NCBI GenBank assembly: GCA_035610365.1
Contig: CM069432.1
Coordinates: forward strand, 163,616,035 to 163,680,034
DNA length: 64,000 bases
Reading direction: 5' to 3'
DNA from: Aquatica leii
Taxonomy: Eukaryota; Arthropoda; Insecta; Coleoptera; Lampyridae
The position numbers and the translations under genes were made by a program. This document shows, piece after piece, positions 58,880-64,000 of the stretch (position 1 is its first letter; every line of letters begins with the position of its first letter). The notes under the pieces are model-generated. The model ran no database searches. It saw only the letters and a list, made by a program, of their open reading frames with translations, and had not been told where the DNA came from.

Positions 58880-60770
58880 ATCAAATAATTTTTCTAATCA
58901 TTTGTAACTGTAACTATTTTTTGTTTTACTATTACTAATTATTATTCAAATTAATTCGATGTGACACGTGTAGTAGATGGTTGGCATTTTAAACTACATG
59001 GAAATATTTCTCAAACAACATGTCATATTTGTACCAAATGTGTTTCATAGTAACACAAAGATCTGGTTCCTGCTTTGTAATGCAATATTTTTTTGTCTGT
59101 TTAAACATCATTTCAGTTTAACCTTACTATTAAGAGTTTTATTCACGTAGTTATTGTGATACTGTTATCTACAATTACAAATTAGATCGATAAATTTGGA
59201 AACTGTTTTTCTCAAACCCATTTTTTCATTATTTGTATTGTATTTAATCGTGATAATCTCTCGATGTGTTTCCAAGTTTAAAAGTTTTCAGATAGTTAAG
59301 AATATTGGATCGAACTGTTACGGCGTGTAATGCCCTGTCGTTCTTTAGTTGATAAAAGTAAGGTAGCTGGCTTTATGGTAATTACTTATTAGTCTTGGTT
59401 TAAATAAGAACAGTTGAAATTAACTCTATTTCTTGCCAACGTACAGGCACATTCAGTTATGAAAAATCTAAATTTTAGATTACAAAAATTCTCCCTCTCT
59501 ATGGACATACGTCATGCGCAAACACATTAAATAATTTAACTTAAATATTCGAAACAAATATGTTTTTGATGCCTACCTGTATTGATAATAATTTATCTGT
59601 TGCCTTTGTATGCATTGATAAATAAACCATTATTGAAGTGGTGACTTCAACTCATTGAGATTGTGTATCTACTATGAATGTAGATTTCACATAATAGGAT
59701 GATTTTGTTCTCGCAAGATCAATATTTTTTGCAAACAATTAATGTAAATGCAAATATTTTTTGTTTTTCTGAAACTAAATCTTAAATCCTTAGATTCTTT
59801 ATAGTCAAAATAATCACATGTTACAAACTCCAAAAACTTGATCACCGTTTTTCAGTTAAATGGAAATTGTATATTACGTTTCATATATTTTTCTCTCCGT
59901 ACAGTCTGTAATAGTACATCTCCAATAGCGTTTTAAAGTAAGATCATTTGAACTATTGACTACGTTTTTTTGCTTGCATTTAATGTGAAAACTTTGTCAT
60001 AAAGTTTTGCAAAATAAGGAACAGTTAAATGGTTCCTGATTTATTTATTTTTTTTTATAAATGCATGACTTTCATATTTAAGAATCTATCCAAGTTGAAA
60101 CTAGAGCTCGTTCCAAAACAAAAGAATACTGAGATGCGCGTCGTATTCATTCGGAATTTGACAATCATACGAAATAAATTCTAACTAAAAACATCATCTG
60201 TAAACAATGTGTGAACTTAATGTACTGGTTAATGTTTAATTTAATAATGTGCACACCTTAATAGCTGTTTGAAAAGTGCAAACGTTTTTCAGTTAGAATG
60301 TATTGACATTCGGAACAAAATTAGTTTCTTCGCAACTATTCTTTAGTTTGGAAACGATCTCTAGAAGATTCCTGCCAATTACATAAGTAACTGATTTTAC
60401 TGTTAAAGTAATTATTTAAATTATTTTAGTTATTTTTTGATCTTATTCATGCAGGAATAACAGTAAAAAAGCTACAACATACACGACTGACATGCAGTGA
60501 TTATTTAAAATTATAATATAAATCTAAATTATTTGTAACATTGTAATACTTTCTGCAAAATTAAAAAAAATTACAAAATTTTTAAATTTTGCGAAATTAA
60601 TTAAATTAGAAGTTTTGACAGTCTGATTGCTGCTTTCTTCAGAAAACTGAAACTAAAGACATAGAACTGTGCACTGTGAACATAAATGGCATTAATACTT
60701 CACTTATAATTATATTTTATATTAAACCTGAAAAAATTTGTACTTGACTGTTTCAGGTTTACCAAAAACG
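58880..60770. other. No recognisable gene
   Basis: AT-rich, no protein family or structured repeat recognised. Confidence 0.4.
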
Positions 60771-60776
60771 TTTTAT

Positions 60777-61169
60777 TTACTTATTAATTGAAGTGCGTGT
60801 TTCGGTCTCATACCTACGCACGATCCTCGAGTCGTACCTTAATAATTTGCTCACTTCCTCGATGGGATGTGTCGGTAGTTCTTCGGCCATCTGTGTCCTC
60901 TCGCGAAGTTGCTTTTTGATGCAGGGTACTTGTAGATCACGGTGTAGCTGATTGTTTCTCACAACCACGGTGCGTTAGCGATAAGGCATAGTGTCTTGTT
61001 TTTAGTTTAATGGATCTTCTCGATGCAAATCTTTGCCGCGTGTGACTATGGCGGAGCGTAGATCATGGTGGGCCGTATTACTGCAGTTAGTTGTTCACGG
61101 ATAGGACACTGTTCCTCCCCATAATAGGATACAGCTGGACCATGACTGCAGATGCTCTCGCTGCGACGT
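60777..61169 (-). pseudogene. Jockey-like LINE, RT C terminus
   Basis: The minus frame gives VVRNNQLHRDLQVPCIKKQL and then EELPTHPIEEVSKLLRYDSR to the stop at 60777, the conserved C-terminal region of jockey-type LINE proteins (RN..IH.DL.IP.V...). Upstream pieces in other frames (IRPTMIYAPP near 61070) match the preceding RT thumb region. Base composition is richer in G+C than the flanks. The copy is cut at 61170 by the Gypsy LTR, so the Gypsy element inserted into or next to it. Confidence 0.65.
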
Positions 61170-61319
61170 TGTGTATGTATTTGTTGTTAAGGTGATTCCT
61201 AATTATTGGTTGTTAAAACAGCTCTAATTAAACACGTACTTTATTAATTAATTTGCATCCTCTCTTACAATGATAATCTATTTATATATTGTGTTGGCAG
61301 TGTTGCCACATCCAACACA
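61170..61319 (-). repeat. Gypsy 3' LTR (short)
   Basis: Read on the minus strand, the LTR begins TGTGTTGGATG directly after the polypurine tract (61320-61331, AAAAAGGGGAGA) and ends CATACACA at 61170, giving matching TGTGT/ACACA tips. It contains TATATAAATAG (about 61280) and AATAAAG (about 61240). At 150 bp it is short for Gypsy. The 5' copy lies outside the window, so its exact end cannot be confirmed here. Confidence 0.6.
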
Positions 61320-61379
61320 TCTCCCCTTTTTACATTAAACAAAATAAACGTATACAAACATAAAATACTACATTTAACA

Positions 61380-62720
61380 CTATTCAGAATATTTTGTGGG
61401 TTTCTTAATAATACGACCTAATCTAGTTTTATAAGGAGCAATAGGTAAATCATCGTGATTACTATCACCACCTAAGCTACGATTCATATCAGAATTTCTT
61501 TCAATCATTGATTCATTTCTAACATTCTTTAATACATCAGTTGGCTCACTTTTCAAAGGGCTGGGTTCAATATCATTATGCAAGTGTAAATTTTCATAAT
61601 TTGCAGTTCCTCTTACATTAGGAGACTGGCGAATAAAGGAAGAGTTCCTTCTCAAAACATTGCCATGATTGTCTCGAACTAAATATGAACGAGGAGTCGT
61701 AGATTTGCCTATTATCTCCCCTGGTACCCACATTTTTGTTAATTCATTCCGAATTATGACTCTATCCCCCTCTTTAAAGCCTAACCGAACCTTTGCATGC
61801 TGATCATAGTATTTTTTTGCATTTTCACGTTTGTTATTAAGTTTCTGAAAGTCAAAATCTGGTTTTCTATTTAAAATATTATTTGTGACTGGTAAAATTG
61901 AACGAAGCATGCGCCTATTCAATAATTCTGAAGGAGACACGTCAAATCCTGCCAGCGGTGTAGTTCTGTATTCTAATAATGCTTTAAAAATATCAGTTCC
62001 AGTTTCATTACATTTCTTTAAAATATTTTTGCATATTCCCACCGCTTTTTCAGAAAGGCCATTAGATTTGGGATATCTAGGGCTTACAGTTACTACATTA
62101 AATTCCCATTCCAACGCAAATCTTTTAAATTCAACGCTATTAAAAGGGTTATTATCAGATACTACTATAACTGGTATTCCACATCTAGCAAATATTTGCT
62201 TTAATTTATAAACTACTTCTGAAGCACTTTTGTTTTTTAAAAGAACCAGTTCTATCCAATTAGAAAAATAGTCAACAAAGACTAGGTAATCTTTACCCCC
62301 ATAATTTAGAATATCTGTACCCACCTTATAAAAAGGAACGTTTGGTCTTTCATGCTGTATTAGAGGTTCTTTTCCAGGTACTCTGGAGAATTTTAAGCAA
62401 GCATCGCACTTAGAAACAAAATTTTGTATGTCAGTAGACATCCTTGGCCAAAAGAATATTTTCCTTGCCCTAGCCTTAGTTTTTTCAATACCCAAATGCG
62501 CCGTGTGTAATTTTTTTAGCATTGTTTTCCTTAGAGATGATGGTACTACTAATTTATCGTTGTAAAATATTAAATCATTTTTAACAATCAAATCATTATG
62601 AATTTTTGAAAATGTTGCCAATTCTGAACTATTAAATTGTTTCAAATTAGTAGGCCATCCCTTAATATTATAGTCTTTAATTGTATTCAAAATATGATCA
62701 TTGTTAGTGGCAGTTTTCAA
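61380..62720 (-). CDS. pol: Gypsy integrase region of pol
   Basis: A long frame of 446 codons. The N-terminal HHCC zinc finger (H71/H75 area, C105, C108 in KCDACLKF) precedes the catalytic core with D136 (VGTDIL), D189 (VSDNNPF) and E224 (SNGLSEKAV), the D,D-35-E triad. A GPF/GKST-like C-terminal domain follows (VIIRNELTKMWVPGEIIGK..RSYLV), then a low-complexity tail. It would insert the retrotransposon cDNA. The frame is open throughout. It is separated from the RNase H frame by one extra A at about 62724, so the integrase is now out of frame with the rest of pol. The listed start is where the frame opens, not a native start codon. Confidence 0.85.
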   Translation of the reverse strand: MKTATNNDHILNTIKDYNIKGWPTNLKQFNSSELATFSKIHNDLIVKNDLIFYNDKLVVPSSLRKTMLKKLHTAHLGIEKTKARARKIFFWPRMSTDIQNFVSKCDACLKFSRVPGKEPLIQHERPNVPFYKVGTDILNYGGKDYLVFVDYFSNWIELVLLKNKSASEVVYKLKQIFARCGIPVIVVSDNNPFNSVEFKRFALEWEFNVVTVSPRYPKSNGLSEKAVGICKNILKKCNETGTDIFKALLEYRTTPLAGFDVSPSELLNRRMLRSILPVTNNILNRKPDFDFQKLNNKRENAKKYYDQHAKVRLGFKEGDRVIIRNELTKMWVPGEIIGKSTTPRSYLVRDNHGNVLRRNSSFIRQSPNVRGTANYENLHLHNDIEPSPLKSEPTDVLKNVRNESMIERNSDMNRSLGGDSNHDDLPIAPYKTRLGRIIKKPTKYSE

Positions 62721-62721
62721 T

Positions 62722-64000
62722 TCATTTTAAAGTTTTTTCTGATATTGGTAACTGTATGTCCATAGTATGTACAGTGTAAGTCAGTTTCAAATTATCCCTC
62801 TCCCCAGACATAAATGACCTAGAAAGAAAATCTGCAATGTACATAAACCTTCCAGGTAAATATTCAATGTCAAATTTATATTTTAGAAGTTTCAATTTTA
62901 GTCTCTGTAATCTACCACTTACTTTATAAAAATCTTTATTACAAATTGAAACCAAGGGTTTATGATCTGTTTTTTATCAAAATCTTTCTACCATATATTA
63001 AATTGTTAAACTTATTCAGTGTAAAGCATATACTAAGAAGTTCTTTGTCTATTTGTGGATACCTTGTCTCAGTTTCTGTAAGGCTACGTGAACTAAATGC
63101 AACGGGTTGTCCATCTTGTAAAAGACACCCACCAATCCCAAATTGGCTAGCGTCACATTGAATTTCAATTTGCTTTGCTGGATCAAAAATTTTTAGATGT
63201 GGTATTTTTGTTATCAAACTCTTAATATTATTAAAAACTGTATTATGATCTACAGTCCACATCCACGGCGTGTTATTTTTAATTAATTCCCTTAATGGGG
63301 CCATTAAATTCGAGAGACTAGGAATATACCTTGTTAAATAATTAACCATGCCTATAAATGTTAATAGTTGTTTTTTATTCTCTGGGTATTCAAGTTTTTG
63401 AATAGCTCTTATATATTCTGGATCAGGCTTTACCCCTTCAATTGAAAAAATCTGACCCAAATACTTAACTTCTTTTACTTTGAACTGAATTTTATTTACA
63501 TTAAACTTAACATTATACTGCTTTGCACGCTGAATAACTGAATTTAAAATTTTATCGTGTTCTTCCTCGCTCTCGGCTGCAATAATAAAATCATCGATAT
63601 ATATTCCTATTCCAAGATCACCAAACATCCTTTCATTCATTCTTTGAAAAACCTCCGGACTAATATTAAGACCAAAAGGTAACCTTTTAAAGCAATATTT
63701 ACCAAATGGTGTTATAAAACAAGTATATTTCATACTTTCCTTTTCCAACGGAATATTATAAAAACCTTCTTTCAAATCCAATACTGAAAAAATAGATTTA
63801 TTCTTAAGTTTTACAGTCAGTTCCTCTAATGTCGGAATTGGATACTGATCATCACACGTATACTTATTTAAATGAACAGGGTCAAGACAAATACGTATTT
63901 TATTATTACTTTTTTCAACTAGGACAATGTTATTTACCCACTCACTGGGTTCATCAACCTTACATATTATATCGCGCTTTACTAAATCGTCTAAACTTTC
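62722..64000 (-). pseudogene. pol: Gypsy reverse transcriptase and RNase H, 5' end beyond window
   Basis: The frame is open from the window edge (ESLDDLVKRDII) through EWVNNIVLVEKSNNKIR, FSVLDLKEGFYNIPL (first RT Asp), FKRLPFGLNISPEVFQR, IYIDDFIIAA (catalytic YxDD) and YLGQIFS to RNase H: IQCDASQFGIGGCLLQDG (Asp), YPQIDKELLSI (Glu) and, after a frame break at about 62960, an H-x-PL segment and YLPGRFMYIADFLSR (Asp). The break is one extra A in an A-run; a second extra A ends the frame before the integrase. Catalytic residues are all present, so only two single-base indels separate this copy from a coding-competent pol within the window. Confidence 0.85.

Overview
The window looks like AT-rich nuclear DNA from an arthropod, most likely an insect. 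It holds many decayed transposons of families common in insects (hAT/ZMYM1-like, piggyBac, Tc1/IS630, Mutator-like, DUF7869-type, Maverick/Polinton, Penelope, I-, jockey- and RTE-like LINEs, Gypsy LTR elements) and at least one transposase with a spliceosomal intron. There are no bacterial-style operons and no confident host gene. The species cannot be named from this sequence. I read it as an intergenic region or a large intron filled by successive insertions.

Layout. At 523-8513 lies a hAT element with an 8-bp target duplication (AAGCCGAG). Its transposase is split by a DUF7869-type element (about 3180-7610), which itself carries a 374-bp repeat with a hammerhead-like motif (5536-5909) and a TIR element (6335-7550). 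From 8.5 to 19.3 kb there is low-complexity AT-rich DNA with a second DUF7869 fragment (12.4-13.0 kb) and several palindromic or TIR elements (14.6, 15.1-16.6 and 16.6-16.7 kb). At 19.3-20.5 kb is the 3' end of a Penelope-like element with a GIY-YIG domain. From 21 to 29 kb there are more foldback elements, Penelope-type scraps, one possible host exon (27.2-27.5 kb, minus) and a degenerate TTTAATTCGCG repeat block. At 29521-29948 sits a probable solo LTR with a heat-shock-element promoter.

From 30 to 36.6 kb on the minus strand there are a decayed protein-primed family B DNA polymerase and an adenain/Ulp-like protease (Maverick/Polinton type), a piggyBac transposase with a TTAA end abutting a LINE 3' fragment, and a Mutator-like transposase fragment. 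At 38.7-39.4 kb is a Tc1 remnant. At 43.5-48.2 kb a piggyBac remnant is followed by an I-like LINE with an intact gag ORF and an intact endonuclease but a deleted RT core. At 49.7-52.2 kb a Tc1-like transposase is interrupted by a 1414-bp solo LTR; removing it together with one target copy closes the frame exactly. At 54.6-61.2 kb there are remnants of an IS630/Tc1-like transposase, a Penelope RT, an RTE-like LINE and a jockey-like LINE. At 61.2-64.0 kb is the 3' two thirds of a Gypsy retrotransposon (RT-RNase H-integrase-LTR), running off the window edge.

The main interest is in nesting order, promoter content of the LTRs, hammerhead-like motifs scattered over short repeats, and indels in A-homopolymers that could be decay or assembly error.
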